A program made the translations under genes and the position numbers. A DNA stretch of 36,565 nucleotides from assembly GCA_025454895.1 (NCBI GenBank), contig JALONO010000036.1:1-36565 (forward strand). Reading direction: 5' to 3'. Each line of letters opens with the position of its first letter. The stretch's first letter is position 1. This DNA comes from Bernardetiaceae bacterium. GTDB lineage: Bacteria > Bacteroidota > Bacteroidia > Cytophagales > Thermoflexibacteraceae. Of this stretch, positions 6,840 through 14,464 are shown piece by piece. The notes below the pieces were generated by a model. That model worked only from the letters and a program-made list of their open reading frames with translations, did not search any database and was not told where the DNA came from.

Positions 6840-9377
6840 ATGCAGTTGCCCGACGCTCCCCTCCCCTCGCCCGAGCGGCTCACCCTGTTTGCCGACGTGA
6901 TTTTGCCCGTGCCCGTGGCGGGTACGTTCACTTACCGGGTGCCCCACGAACTTAACCAGCACGTGGTGCCCGGCGCGCGGGTGGTGGTGCAGTTTGGCCA
7001 ACGGCGGGTGCTCACCGCCATTGTGCGGCGCGTGCACCCCAACCCGCCCAAGGGCTACCAGGCCAAGTACCTGCTCGAACTGCTGGACGAGCAGCCCGTG
7101 GTTACCGACCCCCAACTGGCCCTCTGGGACTGGGCCGCCGACTACTACCTCTGCCACCTGGGCGAGGTGATGAACGTGGCCCTGCCCGCCGGGCTGAAAC
7201 TCTCGAGCCAGTCGCGCATCCAGCTCCACCCCGACTTTGCCGCCCAACTGGCCAACGGCGAGGCCGAGGCCGATCTGTCGGCCAAGGAGCAACGCCTGGT
7301 GGACGCGCTGGTGAACAACGACGCGCTCACTTTTGACCAGGCCGCCGACCTGCTGGCCCTGCAAAACATCTCGCCCGTGCTCAAGGGCTTGCTCAAACGC
7401 GGGCTTATTCTCATTTATGAAGAATTAAAAGACAAGTACAAGCCCAAAACCCAGCGGCACGTGCGGCTAACCGAGGCCCTGGCGGGCAACGAAACCGCCC
7501 TGGCCCAGTGGCTAGACCGGTTGGCGGGCCAGAAAAGCCGCCAAGGGCAAGAAGAACTGCTGCTGCGCTACTTGTCGAAAGTGCCGCTGGCCGCGCCCCG
7601 GCCGGTGCAGCGGGCGGGCCTGCCCAAAACCGCCCTGCTCGGCCCCGATGGCTCCGACAGCTCGCTCAAAACTTTGGTCAAGCACGGGCTTTTCGAGGAA
7701 TTTGGGGTGGTAGTGCCCCGCTTGATTTCTTCCGAAAACTCAACCGAGTTAAATATCCAACTATCTGATTATCAAGAAAAAATCTTACAAAACCTCCATC
7801 AAAACTTTAACCAGCACAATACCGTATTGTTGCACGGCGTAACCGGCAGCGGCAAAACCGAGCTGTACATCCACCTCATCCAGCAAGTGCTGGACGGCGG
7901 GCAGCAAGTGCTGCTCCTGTTGCCCGAAATCGCCCTTACCACCCAGATCGTGAGCCGTTTGCAAAAGGTGTTCGGGTCGCGCATGGGCGTGTACCACTCC
8001 CGGTTTTCCGACAACGAGCGGGTAGAAGTATGGCGCGGCGTGCTCCAAGGCCGCTACCCACTGGTGGTGGGCGTGCGCTCGGCGGTTTGGCTGCCGTTTA
8101 GCCACCTGGGCCTGGTGGTGGTGGACGAAGAGCACGATGCCTCGTACAAGCAATACGACCCGGCCCCGCGTTACCATGCCCGCGACTTGGCCTTGGTGCT
8201 GGCCCAGTTGTTTCAAGCCAAAGTGCTGCTTGGCTCGGCCACGCCCGCGCTGGAAAGCTACTGGCAGGCCAACCAGGGCCGCTACGGCTTGGTGGAAGCC
8301 ACCGAGCGTTACAACCAAGCGGCCCTGCCCCACATCGAGTTGGTGGACTTGAAGCTGGACCGGGCCTTGAAACGGATGAAGGGCGATTTTTCGCCCCGGC
8401 TGCTGGAGGCCATCGAGGCCAGCCTGAGCCGACGGGAACAGGTGATCTTGTTCCAAAACCGGCGCGGCTATGCCCCTAACCTCCAGTGCGAGGCTTGCGG
8501 CTGGGTGCCTTACTGCCCCAATTGCGACGTGAGCCTCACGTTCCACCTGCACGCCAACGAGTTGCGCTGCCACTACTGCGGCTACCGCGAGCCCCCGCCC
8601 GGCCAGTGCGGCAAGTGCCAGAGCACCAAACTGCGCACCCAGGGCTACGGCACCGAAAAAATCGAGGACGAACTGAAACTCCTGCTGCCCGAGGCGGCCA
8701 TCCAGCGCATGGACCTTGACACCACCCGCACCAAATACAGTTACCAAACCATCATTGAAGAATTTGCCGCCCGCAAAATCGACATCCTCGTCGGCACCCA
8801 AATGGTGAGCAAGGGCCTCGACTTTGACCACGTGAGCCTGGTGGGCGTGTTCGACGTGGACCGGCTGCTCCATTTCCCCGATTTCCGCTCGCACGAGCGC
8901 ACGTTCCAGCTCATTACCCAGGTGAGCGGGCGGGCGGGCCGCAAGCAAGCCGCCGGGCGAGTGCTGGTGCAAACCGCCAACCCCCAGCACCCGGTGCTGG
9001 AGCGGGTGCTGGCCCACGACTACCTCGGTTTTTATCGGGCCGAACTGGCCGAGCGGTCGGCGCACGGGTACCCGCCGTTTACCCGGCTGGTACGCCTCAC
9101 CATCCGGGGCGAAGAACTCGGCGCGGTGCAACAAGCCGCCGCCGAGTTGGCCAGCCGCCTGCGCCAAGGGCTTGGCCCGGCCCGGGTGCTCGGCCCGGAG
9201 GCCCCCGTGGTGGAGCGGATCCGCAACTTGTACCTCCGCGACGTACTGGTGAAAATCGAGCGCGACAAAATCGACCTCAAAAAAGCCAAGGCGTTTATCA
9301 AAGCCACCATGCAGGGCCTCGGCGGCAGCCCCAAGTTCAAAACCCTCCAAATTATCCCCGATGTGGATCCGGTTTAA
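6840..9377 (+). CDS. priA: Primosomal protein N' (replication restart helicase PriA)
   Basis: The 845-residue 3'-to-5' DNA helicase reloads the replisome at stalled forks. The N-terminal DNA-binding domain starts LFADVILPVPVAGTFTYRVP. Walker A GVTGSGKTE lies near residues 333-341, and the DEEH box (VVVDEEHD) near 427-434. A zinc-binding insertion (CEACGWVPYCPNC, then CHYCGY and CGKC) spans about 550-595. Late helicase motifs include GTQMVSKGLDFDHVSLV and QVSGRAGR. Length and motif order are as in Bacteroidota PriA. The start matches family N-termini and has a -7 box only four bases upstream. It stands alone, flanked by an unrelated surface protein and a kinase gene on the other strand. Confidence 0.98.
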   Translation: MQLPDAPLPSPERLTLFADVILPVPVAGTFTYRVPHELNQHVVPGARVVVQFGQRRVLTAIVRRVHPNPPKGYQAKYLLELLDEQPVVTDPQLALWDWAADYYLCHLGEVMNVALPAGLKLSSQSRIQLHPDFAAQLANGEAEADLSAKEQRLVDALVNNDALTFDQAADLLALQNISPVLKGLLKRGLILIYEELKDKYKPKTQRHVRLTEALAGNETALAQWLDRLAGQKSRQGQEELLLRYLSKVPLAAPRPVQRAGLPKTALLGPDGSDSSLKTLVKHGLFEEFGVVVPRLISSENSTELNIQLSDYQEKILQNLHQNFNQHNTVLLHGVTGSGKTELYIHLIQQVLDGGQQVLLLLPEIALTTQIVSRLQKVFGSRMGVYHSRFSDNERVEVWRGVLQGRYPLVVGVRSAVWLPFSHLGLVVVDEEHDASYKQYDPAPRYHARDLALVLAQLFQAKVLLGSATPALESYWQANQGRYGLVEATERYNQAALPHIELVDLKLDRALKRMKGDFSPRLLEAIEASLSRREQVILFQNRRGYAPNLQCEACGWVPYCPNCDVSLTFHLHANELRCHYCGYREPPPGQCGKCQSTKLRTQGYGTEKIEDELKLLLPEAAIQRMDLDTTRTKYSYQTIIEEFAARKIDILVGTQMVSKGLDFDHVSLVGVFDVDRLLHFPDFRSHERTFQLITQVSGRAGRKQAAGRVLVQTANPQHPVLERVLAHDYLGFYRAELAERSAHGYPPFTRLVRLTIRGEELGAVQQAAAELASRLRQGLGPARVLGPEAPVVERIRNLYLRDVLVKIERDKIDLKKAKAFIKATMQGLGGSPKFKTLQIIPDVDPV

Positions 9378-9470
9378 TGACCAAATGATTGCAGGATTAA
9401 ATGGTTATTCGCTGAATGTCAAATGCTTATAAAAAAATAATCCGCAATCTATATTTGATTTTGGGGTGAG
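9376..9470 (+). repeat. Dispersed gene-end repeat, copy C (full length with tail)
   Basis: It overlaps the last bases of the priA stop and contains AATGACCAAATGATTGCAGG. After about 40 bases comes the tail CCGCAATCTATATTTGATTT. The early GATTGC and late GCAATC are complementary. Copies E, F and G keep the same tail. Confidence 0.75.
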
Positions 9471-9489
9471 ATTTAGCCAAGTCCGAAAT

Positions 9490-9538
9490 GTAGGGGCGGA
9501 CCTTGTGCCCGCCCTGTCGGCCAATGAACGCCCGGCCC
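9490..9538. repeat. Short repeat GTAGGGGCGGACC...
   Basis: The stretch GTAGGGGCGGACCTTGTGCC and the following GCCAATGAACGCCCGG recur inverted at about 18651-18700. It is non-coding and GC-rich. Similar short repeats are widespread in environmental genomes. Confidence 0.5.
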
Positions 9539-9690
9539 GCAACCGCTGCCGTGGCCCGGAGCCGACGGCAGGAATTTTGACCACGGAGACCTCATGCCCC
9601 GTCGCAAAAACCTCTAAAGGTTTAAAGTTCTAGGAGAGTCGAGATTCGCCCAACAGCCACAGTTTCCTGAAAATCACCTAAAAAAGCAAA

Positions 9691-9749
9691 ATCATGCAAT
9701 CATGCAATCATGCAATCATGCAATCATGCAATCATGCAATCATGCAATC
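9691..9749 (-). repeat. Seven tandem copies of an 8-bp unit ATCATGCA within a gene-end repeat (copy D)
   Basis: Seven exact ATCATGCA units cover 9691-9746, plus three more bases. Read on the minus strand this is repeated TGATTGCA, the core of the dispersed gene-end repeat, starting five bases after the kinase stop at 9754. It appears to be a copy whose core has expanded by replication slippage. Confidence 0.9.
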
Positions 9750-9753
9750 TTTT

Positions 9754-10398
9754 TTAGTAAGAAACCGACAGAGGATTGGCCGGGGCCGTGAGGAAGGCCA
9801 GCCGGTCTTTCACCAAACCAAATACGTGGGCCAGGTCGGCGGGGCGGTGGCGGATGTCGAGCTCGTTCACATCGATCCGTAGCAGTTCGGAGTAGTTATA
9901 GTGGGCAAAATAGTCGGTGTAATGCTGGTTGAGCCGCTCCCAGTAGGTGCGGGGCACGATCTGCTCGTAGTCGCGCCCGCGCTCCTGGATGCGGGCCAGG
10001 GCGTTGTCGGTCGTGATTTCCAGATAGACCATGAGCCGGGGCCGGGCCACGTGCTGTAGCATGTTGTGCAGCAGTTCTTGGTACAGATCGTACTCCTCGG
10101 TGGCCATTTGGCCGCCTTCGGTGAGCAGCCGGGCAAAAATCACGTCGCCGTAAATGCTCCGGTCCATCACACAGCCGGGCAAAGTGGCGGCCTGTTTCAA
10201 CATTTTGAACCGTTTGTTCAAAAAATAGACCTGCATGGGAAAACTGTAACGGGCCTGGTCGTGGTAAAACTTGTCGAGCAGCGGGTTGTCGTCCACCGGT
10301 TCGCGGAAAAATTCTAGGCTGAGTTCGCGGGCGAGTAGCTCGCCGAGGGTGGTTTTGCCCGCTCCCACCACGCCGTCCACACAAATCACCGATTCCAT
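9754..10398 (-). CDS. Deoxynucleoside kinase family protein
   Basis: From the chosen ATG this is a 214-residue cytoplasmic kinase of the dNK/dGK/dCK family, which phosphorylates deoxynucleosides for salvage. The Walker A loop DGVVGAGKTTLGELL is near the N-terminus. The ERS-type motif is DRSIYGDVIFA, and the LID arginines are in RIQERGRDYE. The ATG at 10398 puts the P-loop about 10 residues in, as in the family, and gives the usual length. An upstream in-frame ATG at 10452 is possible. An ATG at 10545 is excluded if the promoter box at 10506-10513 is real. Substrate preference (dA/dG or dC/dT) cannot be read from the sequence. Its promoter diverges from that of ribF. Confidence 0.9.
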   Translation of the reverse strand: MESVICVDGVVGAGKTTLGELLARELSLEFFREPVDDNPLLDKFYHDQARYSFPMQVYFLNKRFKMLKQAATLPGCVMDRSIYGDVIFARLLTEGGQMATEEYDLYQELLHNMLQHVARPRLMVYLEITTDNALARIQERGRDYEQIVPRTYWERLNQHYTDYFAHYNYSELLRIDVNELDIRHRPADLAHVFGLVKDRLAFLTAPANPLSVSY

Positions 10399-10505
10399 TT
10401 GTTCGTTTTTCAAATAAGTAGTGGCAAAAAATTCCCGATAAAACCTTTCCATGTAGTAGGGGCTTGGCCCGGCGCGTCCGTGCCGCACCCGGCTAATGAA
10501 GCGGG

Positions 10506-10513
10506 CAAATGTA
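10506..10513 (-). promoter_or_regulatory. -7 box TACATTTG for the deoxynucleoside kinase
   Basis: A minus-strand TAnnTTTG match about 107 nt upstream of the preferred start at 10398 and 53 nt upstream of the alternative at 10452. No clear -33 element is seen. Confidence 0.4.
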
Positions 10514-10533
10514 AACCGAAAACGGCGGGAGAG

Positions 10534-10564
10534 TTGGGCGGGCATCGGCGATCGGCTAATTTTG
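10534..10564 (+). promoter_or_regulatory. Promoter for ribF: TTG-N20-TAATTTTG
   Basis: TTG at 10534-10536 and TAATTTTG at 10557-10564 have Bacteroidota-like spacing. It would give a leader of about 130 nt before the ribF ATG. It faces away from the kinase promoter, about 45 bp apart. The leader lacks the conserved boxes of an FMN riboswitch. Confidence 0.5.
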
Positions 10565-10698
10565 CCCGGCCAAACCGGGGCCGCAGCGCAGGTCGCCCAA
10601 TCCGGTTGTTTTATGCCTAATCCAGATCGTTTTCCTGGTCAGCCGACGGTGCGCCGTGGTGGGCCAGGGGTTTTACCGCCACCTCCGGTTGTTTGTTC

Positions 10699-11670
10699 AT
10701 GCAAATCCACTACGGTTTAGCCCAGTTTCCCCGGCTGGCCCACTCCGTGGTTACCGAGGGCATTTTTGACGGCGTGCACGTGGGCCACCAACGCATTTTA
10801 CAGCGGCTGGTGCAGTTGACCGCCCAAGTGCGGGCGCAAACCGGGGCCGGGGCCGCCAGCGTCGTGCTCACCTTTTGGCCGCACCCCCGGCTGGTGCTGC
10901 AACCCCAGGCCCCCCCGGTGCGCCTGCTGAGCACCCTCCCCGAAAAAATCGAGCAAATGGCCGCCTTTGGCATCGACCAATTGGTGGTTATCCCGTTCGA
11001 CGAGGCGTTTGCCCGCCAAACCCCGGCCGAGTACGTAGTCAACGTGCTGCAAAAAGTCCATACCCGCCACCTGGTGATCGGCTACGACCACCGCTTTGGC
11101 CACCAACGGGCGGGCGATTTTGCCTATTTGCAAGCCCACCAGGCCCAGTTTGGGCTGTGGGTGGAGGAAATCCCCCGGCAGGACGTGGACCAGGTAGGCG
11201 TGAGCAGTACCAAAATCCGCAACGCCCTGGCCGAGGGCAACATGGTCGTGGCCAACCAGTACCTGGGCCGCCCCTACACGCTGGCGGGCGTGGTTACCCC
11301 CGGCGACCAAATTGGCCGCACCTTGGGCTACCCCACCGCCAACCTGGCCCTGGACGAGCCGCTCAAGCTCGTGCCCGCCGACGGGATTTACGCCGTGCGG
11401 GTGCGCCTAGCCGGGCAAATCCACGACGGCATGTTGTACATTGGCAACCGCAGCACCCTGGGCCAGGGTCTGCAAAAAGTAATTGAAGTGAATATTTTTG
11501 ATTTTGAACGCCAAATTTACGGCCAAACCTTACAGGTGGAATTTTGGCAACGGCTCCGGGGGGAAATCCAGTTTGCGGGCCTGGAAATGCTCAAACAACA
11601 GATGGCGCAAGACAAAGCCCAGGCTCAGATTGTCTTGGCGCAATTGGCCCCAGCGACCAATTTGGGGTAA
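10699..11670 (+). CDS. ribF: Bifunctional riboflavin kinase / FAD synthetase
   Basis: The 323-residue cytoplasmic enzyme makes FMN from riboflavin and then FAD from FMN. The N-terminal nucleotidyltransferase domain has GIFDGVHVGH at residues 21-30 and GYDHRFGHQRAGD near 130. A VSSTKIRNAL motif (the S-S-T-x-I-R box) links to the C-terminal riboflavin kinase domain, which has GRTLGYPTANL near residue 207 and an N-R-S-T segment near 253. The ATG at 10699 is chosen over a TTG at 10693 because it fits the family length. It is convergent with the small Cys-rich gene at 11733. No other rib genes are nearby. Confidence 0.97.
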   Translation: MQIHYGLAQFPRLAHSVVTEGIFDGVHVGHQRILQRLVQLTAQVRAQTGAGAASVVLTFWPHPRLVLQPQAPPVRLLSTLPEKIEQMAAFGIDQLVVIPFDEAFARQTPAEYVVNVLQKVHTRHLVIGYDHRFGHQRAGDFAYLQAHQAQFGLWVEEIPRQDVDQVGVSSTKIRNALAEGNMVVANQYLGRPYTLAGVVTPGDQIGRTLGYPTANLALDEPLKLVPADGIYAVRVRLAGQIHDGMLYIGNRSTLGQGLQKVIEVNIFDFERQIYGQTLQVEFWQRLRGEIQFAGLEMLKQQMAQDKAQAQIVLAQLAPATNLG

Positions 11671-11732
11671 ATCTGCTTTGAGATGAAGCCGAAACGGAAA
11701 ATAATCAAGAACGCGGAAGCCGATAAAACCCG

Positions 11733-12041
11733 TTAGGCCCGGCCAGCCATCGGTTTGCGTACCCGGCGATAAACGAACCAAACCCCGTAGGCCAACCCCA
11801 AAATCAACAGGGTGCTATCCGCTTGATTGATAGGTACTTCCGCGAGTGGGTTGTTGGTGCAACGGGTATCGTTATCGTCGCAGGGGGGGCACGGGTCGTT
11901 AGTGCCGCCAGTCCGCACGCAGCCGCCGTTGGCACTGCCATCCACACAGCCGCACTCGCTTTGAGCAAAAACGGGTGTTGGCAACCCCATCAACCAACAT
12001 CCCAAACTAAAGCCGCCCAAGCGCAGTAGTAACTTTTTCAT
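11733..12041 (-). CDS. Small Cys-rich exported protein with PID-CTERM-like C-terminal sorting tail
   Basis: This 102-residue protein has an N-terminal signal peptide (residues 1-26, ending TPVFA-QS). A short Cys-rich central part follows, with eight cysteines (CGC, C, CPPC, C) plus Asn and Asp. The C-terminus reads PINQADSTLLILGLAYG followed by a hydrophobic stretch and RRVRK. This tripartite end (Pro-Ile-Asp/Asn motif, transmembrane helix, basic tail) matches PID-CTERM-type putative sorting signals of Bacteroidota, so the protein may be processed and attached at the cell surface. No sorting enzyme is encoded in the window. The gene is alone, and no clear promoter box is seen upstream. The exported nature is firm; the sorting assignment is from motif resemblance. 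Confidence 0.75.
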   Translation of the reverse strand: MKKLLLRLGGFSLGCWLMGLPTPVFAQSECGCVDGSANGGCVRTGGTNDPCPPCDDNDTRCTNNPLAEVPINQADSTLLILGLAYGVWFVYRRVRKPMAGRA

Positions 12042-12487
12042 AAGAGGTAATAATCTTAGTAAACCAGTAGTTCAGTGAAGTTGTTTGTCAATTGGCAATT
12101 ACCAAGCCACCTCGATATTTTCTGCACAAAACTGGCTAAAAACTTACGTATAGTCCAGTAAATTCTTCCTAAAGTAAAATCATTTTTGGGTAAGAAGTGT
12201 AAAAACCTAGTTGGGCTGTCGGGTCTTTTTGATCGGGTGTTTTGGATGATAAGCTAACCAAAATATCACTTTCTAAACGGCAGGAAAAGCGCATTATTGC
12301 AGAAACCAGGCGGGGCTGCAAATTGTTGGCCCGGCTTTTTCCTCGCCAAAAAAGTCATCGCGAAATACGGGGGGAAACCAGCCCTGGAATGGATGGGTAG
12401 ATTGCCCCGAAAAAAAATAGTGGAGGCGGTTTATGGAATTTAGCGAGGGTGGGCATCATGAGGGTAGAAACTTAAAACTCCCGAACC
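12042..12487. other. Intergenic region without a gene
   Basis: About 450 bp between divergent genes, AT-richer than the flanking genes. No exact TAnnTTTG box was found in front of either gene and no tRNA-like fold was recognised. A short in-frame reading from 12433 overlaps the vWA gene in another frame and is not credible. Confidence 0.4.
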
Positions 12488-14200
12488 ATGAAAAAGTCAT
12501 TCATCCTGGTTTGCCTGCTGTGGTTGGGCCTGTTGCTGGCCCACTGCACCAGCACCCGCCCCGAAAACAAAACCAACGAGCAAGCCCCGACCGAAGAAGT
12601 AACGACCAGCCCCAAGCCTGCCCCCGTAACCGATCAGATGAAGATGGAGGACGGAGCCGCCCCGGCCACTTACGAAATGCGCAAGGAGTCGCAGGTAATG
12701 AAACGGCTCGATGCCAATCAAGCCCCCCAAGGCTTGCCCCAGCCCGAAATGATGCCTACCGACCAGGAGCCGCCCGCCCACAACACCGACGAGTATGGGA
12801 CCATCACCGAAAATACCTTTACCACGCCCCAGGTTAGCCCGTTGTCCACTTTTTCAATCGATGTGGACCATGCCTCGTACAGCAACGTGCGGCAGATGCT
12901 GCAAGCGGGCAGCCTGCCCTACCGCGATGCCGTGCGGATCGAGGAGTTTGTCAATTACTTCGACTACAACTACCCCAACCCCACGGGCGCGCACCCGTTC
13001 GGCATCCATTTGGAGGCGGCCCCCGCGCCCTGGAACCCCCAACACCAACTGGTAATGGTGGGCCTGCAAGGCAAAAAACTCGACTACGACCACCTGGCCC
13101 CTTGCAATTTGGTGTTTTTGGTAGATGTGTCGGGCTCAATGGAAGCTGCTAACAAACTGCCCTTACTCAGGTCGTCGTTGAAGCTGCTGGTAGGCAACCT
13201 CACCGAGCGCGACCGGATCAGCATTGTGGCCTACGCCGGGGCGGCGGGCCTGGTGCTGCCCGCCACCCCCGCCAACCGCCGCGACGAGATTTTTGCCGCC
13301 CTGGATCGGCTGAACGCCGGGGGCAGCACGGCGGGCGGCGAAGGTATTTTGCTGGCTTACCAAGTGGCCAAGCAAAACCTGATCGCCAATGGCAACAACC
13401 GCATCGTGCTCTGTACCGACGGCGATTTTAACGTGGGCGTATCGTCCACGTCCGAGCTGGTGCGCCTCGTGCAAGACAAACGCCAGGAAGGTATCTACCT
13501 CACCCTCTGCGGCTTTGGCATGGGCAACTACAAGGACCACCGCATGGAAGAACTGAGCCGCAACGGCGACGGCAACTATTATTACATCGACAACCTGAAC
13601 GAGGCCCGCAAAGTGTTTGTGAAAGAAATGCGCGCCACGCTGTTCACTATTGCCAAAGACGTGAAAATCCAGGTGGAGTTTAACCCGGCCCGGGTGCAAG
13701 CCTACCGCCTCATTGGCTACGAGAACCGCCTGCTCAAAAGCGAGGACTTCAACGACGACAAAAAAGATGCGGGCGAATTGGGGGCAGGCCACACCGTTAC
13801 GGCCTTGTACGAGATCATCCCCGTGGGCGTAAAATCGGACTGGGTAAAAACCGTGGACCCGCTGCGTTACCAGCCGTCCGGCCAAGCCACGCCCCAGCCC
13901 TCGGCCGACTGGCTCACGGTGAAATTCCGCTACAAAAAGCCCGGCGAAAGTACTAGCCAATTGCTGGCCCAAAGCCTCCAAGCCCACCACGCCAAAACCG
14001 AGGCCGCGTCAGAAAACTTCCGGTTTGCCGCCGCCGTGGCCGGGTTTGGGATGCTGCTGCGCGGGTCGGAGTTCAAGGGCCAGGCCAGCTACGAGCTGGT
14101 GAGCCAACTGGCCACCGGGGCCAAAGGCACCGACCCCGAGGGCTACCGCCGCGAGTTTATCCAAATGGTGGACAACTGGCGGCTGCTGGCGCGGAAGTAA
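12488..14200 (+). CDS. von Willebrand factor A domain lipoprotein (YfbK family)
   Basis: The 570-residue protein starts with a lipoprotein-type signal (hydrophobic residues 5-18, LLLAHC with Cys20; His at -1 is unusual). After a low-complexity Pro/Glu linker comes the vWA N-terminal domain (STFSIDVDHASYSNVRQML, about 120-180). The vWA domain follows, with an intact MIDAS motif DVSGSM near residue 213. The C-terminal DUF3520-type domain holds VKVQ-like and YRLIGYENRLL segments (near 400-420). Such proteins are probably anchored to a membrane and bind a partner through the metal site. The partner and the process are unknown. It stands alone between a divergent small gene and an M28 peptidase gene. 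Confidence 0.93.
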   Translation: MKKSFILVCLLWLGLLLAHCTSTRPENKTNEQAPTEEVTTSPKPAPVTDQMKMEDGAAPATYEMRKESQVMKRLDANQAPQGLPQPEMMPTDQEPPAHNTDEYGTITENTFTTPQVSPLSTFSIDVDHASYSNVRQMLQAGSLPYRDAVRIEEFVNYFDYNYPNPTGAHPFGIHLEAAPAPWNPQHQLVMVGLQGKKLDYDHLAPCNLVFLVDVSGSMEAANKLPLLRSSLKLLVGNLTERDRISIVAYAGAAGLVLPATPANRRDEIFAALDRLNAGGSTAGGEGILLAYQVAKQNLIANGNNRIVLCTDGDFNVGVSSTSELVRLVQDKRQEGIYLTLCGFGMGNYKDHRMEELSRNGDGNYYYIDNLNEARKVFVKEMRATLFTIAKDVKIQVEFNPARVQAYRLIGYENRLLKSEDFNDDKKDAGELGAGHTVTALYEIIPVGVKSDWVKTVDPLRYQPSGQATPQPSADWLTVKFRYKKPGESTSQLLAQSLQAHHAKTEAASENFRFAAAVAGFGMLLRGSEFKGQASYELVSQLATGAKGTDPEGYRREFIQMVDNWRLLARK

Positions 14201-14204
14201 CCTA

Positions 14205-14291
14205 TAGCTGATCACCCGATCAACTGATTGTGCTGTCTGTTTATCAATTATTCGCAAGAGTAAACTGCAATCCGAGTTTGATTTCAAAGAG
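14205..14291 (+). repeat. Dispersed gene-end repeat, copy E
   Basis: It lies right behind the vWA stop. It has a diverged front half (CAACTGATTGTGCTGTCTG), then TTTATCAATTATT and the tail CTGCAATCCGAGTTTGATTT. The early GATTGT can still pair with GCAATC through a G-U wobble. Confidence 0.6.
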
Positions 14292-14332
14292 ATAATCGTT
14301 CAAACCCTTTTCACTAAACCTAGTTTGGGCCG

Positions 14333-14381
14333 CCCTGGCAATTGGCTTTTCCTTTTTGGGAGGCCATTTTGCCAGGGTTTT
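14333..14381 (+). terminator. Hairpin followed by a short T run behind the vWA gene
   Basis: CCCTGGCAA (14333-14341) pairs with TTGCCAGGG (14369-14377), with further pairing inside, and TTTT follows. It fits a factor-independent terminator, although it lies 130 bp after the stop. Confidence 0.5.
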
Positions 14382-14384
14382 GCC

Positions 14385-14415
14385 TTGCCTAACGTTGCCC
14401 CAGGCCTTACCTTTG
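14385..14415 (+). promoter_or_regulatory. Promoter of the M28 peptidase: TTG-N20-TACCTTTG
   Basis: TTG at 14385-14387 and the -7 box TACCTTTG at 14408-14415 lie 49 nt before the ATG at 14465. Both elements match the Bacteroidota consensus in sequence and spacing. Confidence 0.55.
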
Positions 14416-14464
14416 CCCAAGGCCGCCTGCTAGTGGCCGCTACGCTCCAAACTCCTTTTCGCCC

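Noticed and set aside
9691-9749. Tandem repeat as a possible CRISPR array.
   Set aside because: Units are only 8 bp with no spacers, and no cas genes are near.
10565-10698. FMN riboswitch in the ribF leader.
   Set aside because: The 130-nt leader lacks the conserved RFN boxes, and ribF in this phylum usually lacks this riboswitch.
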